Source: Lentzea sp. NBRC 102530 (GTDB taxonomy: Bacteria; Actinomycetota; Actinomycetes; Mycobacteriales; Pseudonocardiaceae). From it: DNA of 64,000 nt. Positions 24,770 through 32,441 of the stretch are shown here, piece after piece. The notes below the pieces were generated by a model, which was not told the DNA's origin, did not search any database, and was given only the letters and a program-made list of their open reading frames with translations. A program made the translations under genes and the position numbers. The stretch is taken from the NCBI RefSeq assembly GCF_030269365.1, contig NZ_BSTF01000009.1:62001-126000 (forward strand), in the 5' to 3' direction. The first letter of the stretch is position 1. The number at the start of each line of letters is the position of its first letter.

Positions 24770-24793
24770 TTGCAGTCACTGCAAGTTTGCAGT
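24770..24793. promoter_or_regulatory. TetR operator, overlapping palindromes
   Basis: TTGCAGTCACTGCAA (24770-24784) is a perfect palindrome, and its right arm is reused in ACTGCAA-GT-TTGCAGT (24778-24793). Three half-sites of TTGCAGT thus give two overlapping dyads in the -35 region of the TetR/MFS operon. Confidence 0.75.
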
Positions 24794-24820
24794 GTGTGAA
24801 CTGAGACTCGCTGTCCGTAG

Positions 24821-25525
24821 CTATGACCAGGGCGTATCGGGCTTCGCCTGGAGCTCGCCGTCGAGGAAGAGGTCGACCTTCTCGCTGAAGAAGCAGGCCA
24901 TGCCGGCGACTTTCTGACTCTCCGGCAGCGGCGACCGGTAGATCCACACCAGGTCGTCGTGCACGACCCCGCCGACCTCGACGGACCAGTAGCCGGCGGT
25001 GCCCTTGTACGGGCACCGCGTCTGCGTCGCGGAAGGCCTCAGCAGATCGAACCGGACGTCGCTCAACGGCAGGTAGTAGCGCGGTGGAAGGCTCGTCTCG
25101 AACAGGATCCGCGGTTGCGAGGAGGCCGCCAGCGTCACCCCGTCCAACGCCACCCGCACGTGCCGTGAGCTGGCCAGGACGTCGACGCGCTTGTACGGGT
25201 CGCGCGGGTGGACGTAGATCGGCTCGTCCTCCTCGAGCCACTCGTCCATCGCCGCGAAGTCGAACCGGACCAGGTCGCGCAGGTCGTCGGAGTCCGAGAA
25301 CGTCTTCGCGGCTCCCGCGGCCGTTCCACCCCGCGTGACGACGTCGTGGACGCCGGGCTCCACCGTCGGCTTCAGCTCCGCGCGCACGGACGCCAGTGGC
25401 ACGTAGTACTGCGGGTAGTGCGGGACCTCCCACACCAGGCGCGGCTCGGTCGTGTCCGCGACCAGCTCGCCGCCGAAGTACGCGCGGACCCGTTTCGCCG
25501 AAAGCTCCACCCTCAAGTCGCCCAT
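24821..25525 (-). CDS. Protein with two DUF427 domains
   Basis: 234 residues from ATG 25525 (an in-frame GTG at 25540 is possible). Two DUF427 units: residues ~1-105 (KRVRAYFGGELVADTTEPRL, VPHYPQYYVPLASV) and ~115-225 (RHVRVALDGVTLAASSQPRI, LPPRYYLPLSDV, TRCPYKGTAGYWSV). DUF427 forms a small beta fold; the CPYKG motif is its hallmark. Function unknown. The family is common in actinobacteria, often near redox genes. Confidence 0.85.
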   Translation of the reverse strand: MGDLRVELSAKRVRAYFGGELVADTTEPRLVWEVPHYPQYYVPLASVRAELKPTVEPGVHDVVTRGGTAAGAAKTFSDSDDLRDLVRFDFAAMDEWLEEDEPIYVHPRDPYKRVDVLASSRHVRVALDGVTLAASSQPRILFETSLPPRYYLPLSDVRFDLLRPSATQTRCPYKGTAGYWSVEVGGVVHDDLVWIYRSPLPESQKVAGMACFFSEKVDLFLDGELQAKPDTPWS

Positions 25526-25564
25526 GTCACATACGAACACGAGACCGGTGCGAGTGCTTCCCGA

Positions 25565-26548
25565 TCAGGCGTTGCCGTCGAAGAGGCTCGTCACCGAGCC
25601 GTCCTCGAACACCTCCTGGATCGCCCGCGCGAGCAACGGCGCGATGCTCAGCACCGTGAGCCCCGGGAAGCGCTTCTCGGCCGGGATCGGCAACGTGTCG
25701 GTGAGGATCACCTCGCGTGCCTTGCTCGCGATCAGCCGCTCGTAGGCGTCGCCGGACAGCAGGCCGTGCGTGGCCACGAGGATCACGTCCTTGGCGCCCT
25801 GCTCGAGCAGCTGGCGCGCGGCCGACGTGCTCGTCATCGCCGTGTCGATCATGTCGTCGACCACGACGCACGTGCGGCCCTCGACGTCGCCGACCACGCG
25901 GTTGGCCATGACCTCGTTGGGGCGCAACGGGTCGCGAGTCTTGTGGATGAACGCGATCGGGCAGCCGCCGAGCAGGTCGGCCCACTTCTCGGCGAGCCGG
26001 GTGCGGCCGGCGTCCGGGGAGACGATCGTGAGGTCCTCGTCCCGGTAGCGGTTGCCGACGTGGTCGCACAGCAGCCACATCGCGTGCAGGTGGTCGACCG
26101 GGCCGTCGAAGAAACCCTGCGCCTGGGCGGTGTGCAGGTCGACCGTCACGATCCGGTCCGCGCCCGCCGTCTTGAACATGTCCGCGACCAGCCGCGCCGA
26201 CACCGGTTCACGTCCGGCGTACTTGCGGTCCTGCCGAGCGTAGGGGTACGACGGCACCACGGCCGTGATGCGCTTGGCCGAGGCGCGCTTGAGCGCGTCG
26301 ACCATCAGCAGCTGTTCCATCAACCAGTCGTTGATCGGCGCGCTGTGGCTCTGCATGACGAACGCGTCCGCGCCGCGCACCGACTCCTCGAACCGGACGA
26401 AGATCTCGCCGTTCGCGAAGTCGTAGGCGGCCTGCGGGGTGATCGACACGCCCAGGTCCGCGGCCACCGCCTCGGCGAGTTCCGGGTGGGCTCTGCCGGT
26501 GAGGAGGATGAGCTGTCGCTTGGCCACTCCCGGCTTGCCGCTGACCAT
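25565..26548 (-). CDS. prs: Ribose-phosphate pyrophosphokinase
   Basis: 327 residues, full PRPP synthetase length. It makes PRPP from ribose 5-phosphate and ATP for nucleotide, His and Trp synthesis. Motifs: FANGEIFVRF, YPYARQDRKYAGREP, IVTVDLHTAQAQGFFDGPVDH, and the PRPP-binding loop CVVVDDMIDTAMT. ATG 26548 has GGAG 7 nt upstream; GTG 26554 is an alternative. It is not beside glmU as the housekeeping copy usually is in actinomycetes, so this may be a second copy; that is an inference. Confidence 0.9.
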   Translation of the reverse strand: MVSGKPGVAKRQLILLTGRAHPELAEAVAADLGVSITPQAAYDFANGEIFVRFEESVRGADAFVMQSHSAPINDWLMEQLLMVDALKRASAKRITAVVPSYPYARQDRKYAGREPVSARLVADMFKTAGADRIVTVDLHTAQAQGFFDGPVDHLHAMWLLCDHVGNRYRDEDLTIVSPDAGRTRLAEKWADLLGGCPIAFIHKTRDPLRPNEVMANRVVGDVEGRTCVVVDDMIDTAMTSTSAARQLLEQGAKDVILVATHGLLSGDAYERLIASKAREVILTDTLPIPAEKRFPGLTVLSIAPLLARAIQEVFEDGSVTSLFDGNA

Positions 26549-26783
26549 CTCCACGCTCCACGCTCGTCCGAACCCGCCCCCGATCGTTCAGCATCTCGTC
26601 GCCGTCCCGCAATCCACGCGTCCGACCGCTGAGATTCCACGTCGCTGAGCAATTCGAGTTAACCCGATCGAGGGCACCCACAGGGGTTCTAATACCAGGG
26701 AAGGACCTGCACGCTCGGTATAGATCGGGCGAATCGTATTCACCTCTTGGGGTAGAGCCAGTGTGATTTCTTGATCAGCGTCC

Positions 26784-26811
26784 TTGAAGGGTCAATGACC
26801 CTCCCTACGCT
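26784..26811 (+). promoter_or_regulatory. Leaderless promoter with palindrome
   Basis: TTGAAG (26784-26789), 16-bp spacer, TACGCT (26806-26811), then 7 nt to an ATG at 26819. GGGTCAATGACCC (26789-26801), a 13-bp palindrome, fills the spacer and looks like an operator. The remaining gap 26555-26783 upstream of the PRPP synthase shows no gene. Confidence 0.55.
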
Positions 26812-26818
26812 CCCCTCC

Positions 26819-26953
26819 ATGCCAGAAAACCAGGACACACCTGGAACAACGACGCAAGCGCCGCCGACGAGCCCGATCGTGATGAGCACGCCCATCCACG
26901 ACCAGCTCGCCGACAGCCTCGGAGTGCGCCAGAAGCACCGGCGGCCGGACTGA
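26819..26953 (+). CDS. Possible 44-residue leaderless peptide
   Basis: Begins MPENQDTPGTTTQAPP and ends DSLGVRQKHRRPD: a Thr/Pro-rich disordered start, a short helix-like DQLADSLGV and a basic tail. It is too short and composition-biased to be sure it is coding. Support comes from the promoter, which is placed exactly for a leaderless start, and from a palindrome in the spacer. ATG 26795 and TTG 26771 are in frame upstream. No family recognised. Confidence 0.4.
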   Translation: MPENQDTPGTTTQAPPTSPIVMSTPIHDQLADSLGVRQKHRRPD

Positions 26954-27047
26954 CCACCCGGGACCCGGTCGCGACTTTCGGCGGTCGACGCGGCAGGCGG
27001 TGAGCCGATAGGAAGATCCCCTCCGCGGACGAGAGGGGAGCTTGTCG

Positions 27048-28535
27048 ATGCGTTTCACCGTGCTGGCCGCCGCGGCCGCGCTCATGATCACCGGCACGCC
27101 TGCCGTGCAGGCGTCGGGCGACGTGGCCGTACCGCGCATCAACTGGGCCTCGTGCGGCCCGGAGAACCCCGGTTTCGAGTGCGCCTCCGTGAAGGTGCCG
27201 CTCGATCACGACGAACCGCGTGGCGCGACGACGACGGTCGCGTTGGCGCGCAAACCGGCCACGGACAAGGCGCGCCGGATCGGGTCGCTGCTCCTGAACC
27301 CCGGTGGACCCGGCGGTTCCGGGGTGAACTTCGCGCTCGGCGCGGGCGACAGGCTGTCGGCGAACCTGCAGGGCCGCTTCGACATCGTCGGGTTCGACCC
27401 GCGCGGCGTCGGGAAGTCGGACCCGCTGCACTGCTTCGCGAGCGAGGCCGACCTGGACGAGTTCTTCGAAGGCGTCCCCGGCTTCCCTTACCGGGCCGCG
27501 CAGGAACGGCCGTTCTACGACCGCTACCGCTCGCTCGGCCCCGAGTGCCGCGACGACCAGCGCATCGCGAAGCACATGAGCACCGCGGACGTGGCCCGCG
27601 ATCTCGACCTGCTGCGCCGCGCGGTCGGTGACCGCAAGCTCAACTACCTGGGCTTCTCCTACGGCTCGTTCCTCGGCGCGACCTACGCGAACCTCTTCCC
27701 GGACAACATCCGCGCGCTCGTGGTCGACGGCGTGCTGAACCCCGAGCTGTGGTCGAGCGGCCGCCAGATCGAGTCGGACCGCATCGCCACCAAGGAGGAG
27801 TTCCGCGAGTTCCTGCGCACCTGCGACGAGGCGCGGTGCGTCTTCGGGCCGAAGTCCGAACAGCGCTGGGACGCGTTGCTGAAGTCGGTGCGCGCCAAGC
27901 CGATCCAGCTCGGTGACGAGCTCTACACCTACGACGCCGTGATCGGTGCCGCGGTCGGCGCGATGTACTCGCCGTCCGACTGGCCCGACGCCGCCGCGTT
28001 GTTCGACCAACTGTCGGACGCGGCGGGCTCGCTCTCCGCTGCGGCGGAGGCGGACTACCCGAACGGTTTCGACTCCTACAACGGCAACGCGTGCGCGGAC
28101 ATCGAGTTCCCGCGCGCGTTCGAGTCGTACCAGACCGTTTCCCGTTACGCGGCAAGGGGTTCCGAGTTCGGCCCGTACTGGTGGTGGGGCAACGCCGCGT
28201 GCGCGAACTGGCCCGTCAACGAGGACCGCTACGCCGGGCCGTGGCGGACCCGCACCAACGCACCGGTTCTCGTGGTGGGCAACCACTTCGACGGCGTGAC
28301 GGACTTCCGGGGCGCGCAGGCCGTGAACCGGCAGATCGCCGGCAGCCGGTTGCTCGCGTACGCAGGATGGGGACACACGGCGTACGGCGTGAGCCAGTGC
28401 GCCACGGACCACACCAACGCCTACCTGCTGGAGGGCAAGCTGCCCGCCGTGGGGACGGTGTGCCCGGCGAACCCGAACCCGTTCCTGCCGTCCGTGGCGG
28501 CGGCGGAGCCGTTGTTCAAGCCGACCCGGAGGTAG
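27048..28535 (+). CDS. Secreted TAP-type alpha/beta hydrolase (tripeptidyl aminopeptidase family)
   Basis: 495 residues. Signal peptide MRFTVLAAAAALMITGTPAV, then an S33-type hydrolase: oxyanion LLNPGGPGGSGV, nucleophile in LGFSYGSFLGATYA (Ser204), acid in the VVGNHFDGVTDF region, and a C-terminal TAP-like end with catalytic His in GWGHTAYG. Streptomyces homologues release tripeptides or act as proline aminopeptidases on secreted proteins. ATG 27048 follows GAGGGGAG. Its stop lies within a set of imperfect tandem repeats. Confidence 0.92.
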   Translation: MRFTVLAAAAALMITGTPAVQASGDVAVPRINWASCGPENPGFECASVKVPLDHDEPRGATTTVALARKPATDKARRIGSLLLNPGGPGGSGVNFALGAGDRLSANLQGRFDIVGFDPRGVGKSDPLHCFASEADLDEFFEGVPGFPYRAAQERPFYDRYRSLGPECRDDQRIAKHMSTADVARDLDLLRRAVGDRKLNYLGFSYGSFLGATYANLFPDNIRALVVDGVLNPELWSSGRQIESDRIATKEEFREFLRTCDEARCVFGPKSEQRWDALLKSVRAKPIQLGDELYTYDAVIGAAVGAMYSPSDWPDAAALFDQLSDAAGSLSAAAEADYPNGFDSYNGNACADIEFPRAFESYQTVSRYAARGSEFGPYWWWGNAACANWPVNEDRYAGPWRTRTNAPVLVVGNHFDGVTDFRGAQAVNRQIAGSRLLAYAGWGHTAYGVSQCATDHTNAYLLEGKLPAVGTVCPANPNPFLPSVAAAEPLFKPTRR

Positions 28536-28648
28536 ACGGCAGCGACTCAACCGCTGCGCGGGCCGGCCCTGGAGGTGGACGGCGGGCCGGGTCACGCCGG
28601 AGCCGACCCAGAGGTGGGCGGTAGGCCGGGTCACGCCGGGTCAGCCCC
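28528..28648. repeat. Imperfect tandem repeats after the peptidase gene
   Basis: The unit GGAGGTGGACGGC...GGCCGGGTCACGCCGG occurs at 28571-28609 and 28610-28648, about 39 bp each, with a partial third copy at 28528 that includes the peptidase stop codon. GGTCACGCCGGGTCAG also recurs at 41294-41309. It may act as a terminator region. Confidence 0.55.
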
Positions 28649-31424
28649 GGCGTTCCGCCCCGCTCGCCAGTTCCTGAGCCAGTTCGACGGCGGCCCGAGC
28701 GGGGTCGTCGCCGAACCTGCTCCCGAACGCGTCGTGCACCCGCCACCCCGCGTGGCCGAGCGCACGCCAGCGCGCGAGGTGCGCCTGCACCCCGGCCGGG
28801 TGCGGGCGCGTCTCCACGGCGACGGCGTCCTCCTTCTCCCCCACCACGAGGTCGACCCGCCACCGCCCCACCGGGTAGCCCGTGCGCACGGTCAGGCCCG
28901 CCGTCCGCAGTTCCCGCGCCAGGCTCGCCGTCCAGGCGTCCCCCGGCTCCTCACCGGCGGTCTCGGTCGGCGCGACGTCGGCGTGCCGCAGGTACTCGCC
29001 GACCAGGCCGGGCGGCTCGGCCACCGATGTGATCACGTGCACCTGGCGGCGGGCCCTGGTCGTGAGCACGGCGAGCAGGTTGCGGTCGTTCACGAACCGC
29101 CACGCGCCCGGCTTGGCATCGGCGGCGAGGCTGATCACGACCTCGTCGAACTCGCTGCCCTGCACCCCGTGCACGGTGCCCGCGCGGACGCCGCCGGTGG
29201 TGATCTCGTCCAGCGAGAGCTCGCTGAGCAGAGCTTCTTCCACGGCGTCGGCCTGGGCGCGGAACGGGGTGACGACGCCGATCGACCGCACGCCCGCGGC
29301 GATCCGCTTGCGGACGTGGGCGAGCACCGCCTCCACCTCGGCCTGGTTGGCCCCCTTGGTGGTGCGCTCGCCGGGGACGCGTTCGGTGTCGATGCAGTCG
29401 ACGTCCGCGATCGACGGGTGCGTGGTCAGCAGCGCGATCCGGCCGTCGTAGAACCGGGTCGCGGCGAACCCGATCAGGTGTGGCGCGCAGCGGTGGTGCT
29501 CGTCGAGCCAGTGCACGCCCGCCGTGGCCGCGCCCGCGTCGAACAGGCTCACCTTCGGCACGTCCAGGCGGTCGCGCAGGGCCTGCGTGCCCTCGGCGTC
29601 GACGGCGGCCTGCACGGCCTGGTCGCTGACGAACGACACGTGCCGCAGCTGGCGGGGGTCACCGCCGATGACCGCAGACCGCCCGCGCAGCAACGTCGGC
29701 GCGGCGAGCGGCTGGTCGACGTGGCTCGCCTCGTCGATGATCACCAGGTCGAACATGCCGGGTACGGGCGGCAGGATGTCCTCGACGTCGGCCAGCGTGC
29801 CGACCCACAACGGCAGTGCCGCCGCCAGGTCCGCGCTGTCGATCTCGGCGAGTCCGCGCCTGCGGGCGGCCCGGCCGGAGCGCAACGCCTTCGCGAGCGC
29901 CGCCACCGCCCGCCGTGCGCCCGCTCCCCTGCGGCTGACCGAGAACTCCTTGAGCCACGCGGCCGTCGCGGCCCTGCTCTGCGCGTCGCTCTCCGCCAGC
30001 AACGGCCGTAGCTCGCCGAACGTCGTGCCGACGGTCGCTACGCGGACGGCGGCCGCGCTCTGCTCCGCCGCCTCCACCGCCGCCACGAGGTCCGCGGTGG
30101 ACACCTCGCCCGCGCCGGTGAGCTTGCGGGCCCTGCCCACCGCCCAGCTCGTCCGGAGTCCACTGAGGAATCCGGTGCGCGGCGTCAGAAGCCCGTGCAG
30201 TTGAACGAAGTCGACGTCCGCTTCGAACGCCCGGGGTGCCACGGTCCGGTGGCCCGGCATCAACGCCTGGTGCCTGCGCGCTTCGGCGGCCAGCCGCTCG
30301 TCGGTGAGCGTGGCGTCGGCCGTGCGTTCGATGCGGGCGACGGCGGCCGCCGCTCTGGCGCGCCGCTGGTCGAGGTCGGCGAGCTTGCCGGGATCGCTCG
30401 TGGCGGTCAGCCCGTCGCTGAGCTCGCGGGCCATCTCCTGCCGCAGTTCGGAGTCGCCGAACAGCACCGGCACCGGCCCGCCCGCCCTCCGCAGGGCCGC
30501 GCCGAGCACGTCGGCGGCGTTGCGGGTGCGGCTCGCCAGCAGCACGGACTTCCCGGCCGCCACGGCGTCGAGCGCCAGCGCGGCGAGCGTGTGCGTCTTG
30601 CCCGCGCCGGGAGGACCGCCCACGACCGTGATCCGCGCCCGCCGCGAGTGCTCGACGGCGCGCAGCTGGCTGTGGCTGAGCGGCAACGCCGAACTGATCG
30701 GCTCGTCGTGCTCGTCCGGTTCGCTGACGGCCCCGTACAGCGCCGCGAACGCCGTGCCGTCGAGGCCCTTCTTGCCCGACCAGTCGAACAACGCCGTGCC
30801 GTGCTCGGTCTTCACGACGGGCTCACCGGCGTGCAGCCCCGCGCCGATGGCGACCTTGAGCTCGCTGCCGGAGATCAACGCCTTGGGGTCGTCGTGCACG
30901 ATCGGCACGTCCCCGAACCCGGCCAGCTCGAGCGTCCTGGTGATCCACTGCTCGGTCGGCGCGAGCGCAGCCTCCCGTTCGGCCGCCTGCCCCCAGTCGT
31001 CGATCAGCGGGAACACCCCGGCGTCACCGGCGACGTGGAAGGCGTAGCCGAGCCCGAGCCCGTGGTGCAGCCGCACCGGCCGCGACACCAGCGGCAGGCA
31101 CACGCGCCGCCGTTGCCCGCCGATCTGCGCGGGCCCGGCGAGGAACGCCCAGCCCAGCCGCAGCAGCCGGTCCTCCTGGTGCAACGCGTCGTACGCGGCC
31201 AGGTGCGCGACCTCGGCCCTGGCCTGCTTCGGCGCGGTCCACGACACCGGCGTCCAGTGCGGCCCCTCCTGCACCAGCGTGATCGCCCGCCACGACGGCT
31301 CGTGGTCGCCGAGCCACAGCAGCCCCGCCGTCTTGCTGAGGTCGAGCTGGAGCTTCTGCGGCTGCTCGGCCGCGCTCAGGCGGGCGAGGGTGCGCAGGAC
31401 GGCCGAGGGGTTCACGCGCGACAT
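28641..31424 (-). CDS. SF1 helicase with C-terminal nuclease-like domain
   Basis: 927 residues. Residues ~1-240 are an unassigned N-terminal region. A UPF1-like superfamily 1 helicase core follows: Walker A GGPPGAGKT (Lys276), Walker B VIIDEASHVDQ (Asp564-Glu565), GGDPRQLRHV, LDEHHRCAP, GVVTPFRAQ and TVHGVQGSEFDEVV. The last ~100 residues resemble the Vsr-type domain at the end of DUF4011 helicases: VDLVV with Asp858, AVETR with Glu871 (Arg873 where Lys is usual), then WRALGHAGWRVHDAF. Such fusions act on nucleic acid, some in phage defence; the role here is unknown. ATG 31424 lies 31 bp from the start of a divergent kinase-fold gene. Confidence 0.88.
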   Translation of the reverse strand: MSRVNPSAVLRTLARLSAAEQPQKLQLDLSKTAGLLWLGDHEPSWRAITLVQEGPHWTPVSWTAPKQARAEVAHLAAYDALHQEDRLLRLGWAFLAGPAQIGGQRRRVCLPLVSRPVRLHHGLGLGYAFHVAGDAGVFPLIDDWGQAAEREAALAPTEQWITRTLELAGFGDVPIVHDDPKALISGSELKVAIGAGLHAGEPVVKTEHGTALFDWSGKKGLDGTAFAALYGAVSEPDEHDEPISSALPLSHSQLRAVEHSRRARITVVGGPPGAGKTHTLAALALDAVAAGKSVLLASRTRNAADVLGAALRRAGGPVPVLFGDSELRQEMARELSDGLTATSDPGKLADLDQRRARAAAAVARIERTADATLTDERLAAEARRHQALMPGHRTVAPRAFEADVDFVQLHGLLTPRTGFLSGLRTSWAVGRARKLTGAGEVSTADLVAAVEAAEQSAAAVRVATVGTTFGELRPLLAESDAQSRAATAAWLKEFSVSRRGAGARRAVAALAKALRSGRAARRRGLAEIDSADLAAALPLWVGTLADVEDILPPVPGMFDLVIIDEASHVDQPLAAPTLLRGRSAVIGGDPRQLRHVSFVSDQAVQAAVDAEGTQALRDRLDVPKVSLFDAGAATAGVHWLDEHHRCAPHLIGFAATRFYDGRIALLTTHPSIADVDCIDTERVPGERTTKGANQAEVEAVLAHVRKRIAAGVRSIGVVTPFRAQADAVEEALLSELSLDEITTGGVRAGTVHGVQGSEFDEVVISLAADAKPGAWRFVNDRNLLAVLTTRARRQVHVITSVAEPPGLVGEYLRHADVAPTETAGEEPGDAWTASLARELRTAGLTVRTGYPVGRWRVDLVVGEKEDAVAVETRPHPAGVQAHLARWRALGHAGWRVHDAFGSRFGDDPARAAVELAQELASGAERRG

Positions 31425-31455
31425 CGTGCCATCCGGGCCGGTAGCTTCGTCGGCC

Positions 31456-32283
31456 GTGGAGGACGTTCCCGCCGGACTGGCCGACGAGGAACTGCGCGCC
31501 GGGCTCGCGCGGTTCGGCGTCACCGGCACGCCCGTGCACGCCCCGCTCGGCTTCGGCGACCACCACTGGACGGTGGGCGACCACTTCACGTCCGTCGCCG
31601 ATCTGACGACCAAGTCCCTGGCCGGTCTGCGGCAGGCGATGGAGACGGCCGCGAGTCTGCGCCACCTGCCGTTCGTCGTGGCACCGCTGCGCGCCGGCGA
31701 CGGTTCCGCGGTGGTGCTGCTCAACGACCGGTACGCGTTGAGCGTTTTCCCTTTCGTGCGAGGAGAAGCCGGAACGTTCGGCGATCCTCTCCCGGACGGG
31801 ATCGACGAGCTGCTGGCCGCCCTGCACGCCACCGAGCCACCACCGCACACCCCGGTCGCCGCCCTCGACCTGCCGGGACGGGCCGCGCTGGCGGCGTTGC
31901 TCGACGACCCCGGCGAGTGGTTCTCCGCTGCGGCAAGGGAAGTCTTCGTCGCGCACGCCGGCAGGATCAGGGCCGCGCTGACCGAACTGGACCGGCTCGC
32001 CACCGCACTGCCGGACGCACGCGTGCTCACCCACGGCGAACCGCACGCGGGCAACGTGATCAGCACCCCGGACGGCCTCGTGCTGGTCGACTGGGACACG
32101 GTCGGCCTCGCCCCGCCGGAACGCGACCTGTGGCTCGCGGGCGGCCAGAGCTCGTTCTACGCCTTGCGCTGGAGACTCGACGACATCGCCCAGTTCAGCG
32201 AGAAGCTCCGCGCCCCGCACGAACGGTCGCGGGACGCGGAGCTCTCGTTGCACTACCTCACCACGACACTGGAAGCCCTCTAG
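31456..32283 (+). CDS. Aminoglycoside phosphotransferase-fold kinase
   Basis: 275 residues. Catalytic loop LTHGEPHAGNVIS and metal-binding LVLVDWDTVGLAPPERDL place it in the APH/spectinomycin phosphotransferase group. The N-lobe includes GDHHWTVGDHFTSVADL, with no usual Gly-rich loop. GTG 31456 has TAGCTT 8 nt upstream, a probable leaderless start. It shares a 31-bp promoter gap with the helicase gene. Resistance or metabolite phosphorylation are both possible. Confidence 0.85.
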   Translation: MEDVPAGLADEELRAGLARFGVTGTPVHAPLGFGDHHWTVGDHFTSVADLTTKSLAGLRQAMETAASLRHLPFVVAPLRAGDGSAVVLLNDRYALSVFPFVRGEAGTFGDPLPDGIDELLAALHATEPPPHTPVAALDLPGRAALAALLDDPGEWFSAAAREVFVAHAGRIRAALTELDRLATALPDARVLTHGEPHAGNVISTPDGLVLVDWDTVGLAPPERDLWLAGGQSSFYALRWRLDDIAQFSEKLRAPHERSRDAELSLHYLTTTLEAL

Positions 32284-32343
32284 GCGTCCGGCCAGAAGCC
32301 CTGTCGCCAGCCGCTCGCTCCTGGTCCCCGCGAACGCTCCCCC

Positions 32344-32439
32344 GCACGCGCTGCGCGTGCACTCCCATAGTTGAGTCTGACTCACTCAACTATGGGGTTC
32401 GGGCTTGGGCATCGGGTCGGACAGGACTTCCGGGAAGCC
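32344..32439. repeat. Dispersed intergenic repeat, copy 2
   Basis: Three parts in order: hairpin GCACGCGC-T-GCGCGTGC (32344-32360), hairpin CATAGTTGAGT / ACTCAACTATG (32366-32394, 7-nt loop), then CATCGGGTCGGACAGGACT (32410-32428), identical to copy 1. It lies between convergent stops (32283 and 32442), so it can also act as a terminator. Confidence 0.65.
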
Positions 32440-32441
32440 CT

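Noticed and set aside
22579..24804. 741-residue frame antisense to the MFS/TetR genes
   Set aside because: Gln/Arg/His-rich shadow; both minus-strand genes have clear family motifs.
26819..26953. RiPP precursor for the 44-residue ORF
   Set aside because: No cyclase, dehydratase, radical-SAM or peptidase partner adjoins, and the C-terminus lacks a typical core.
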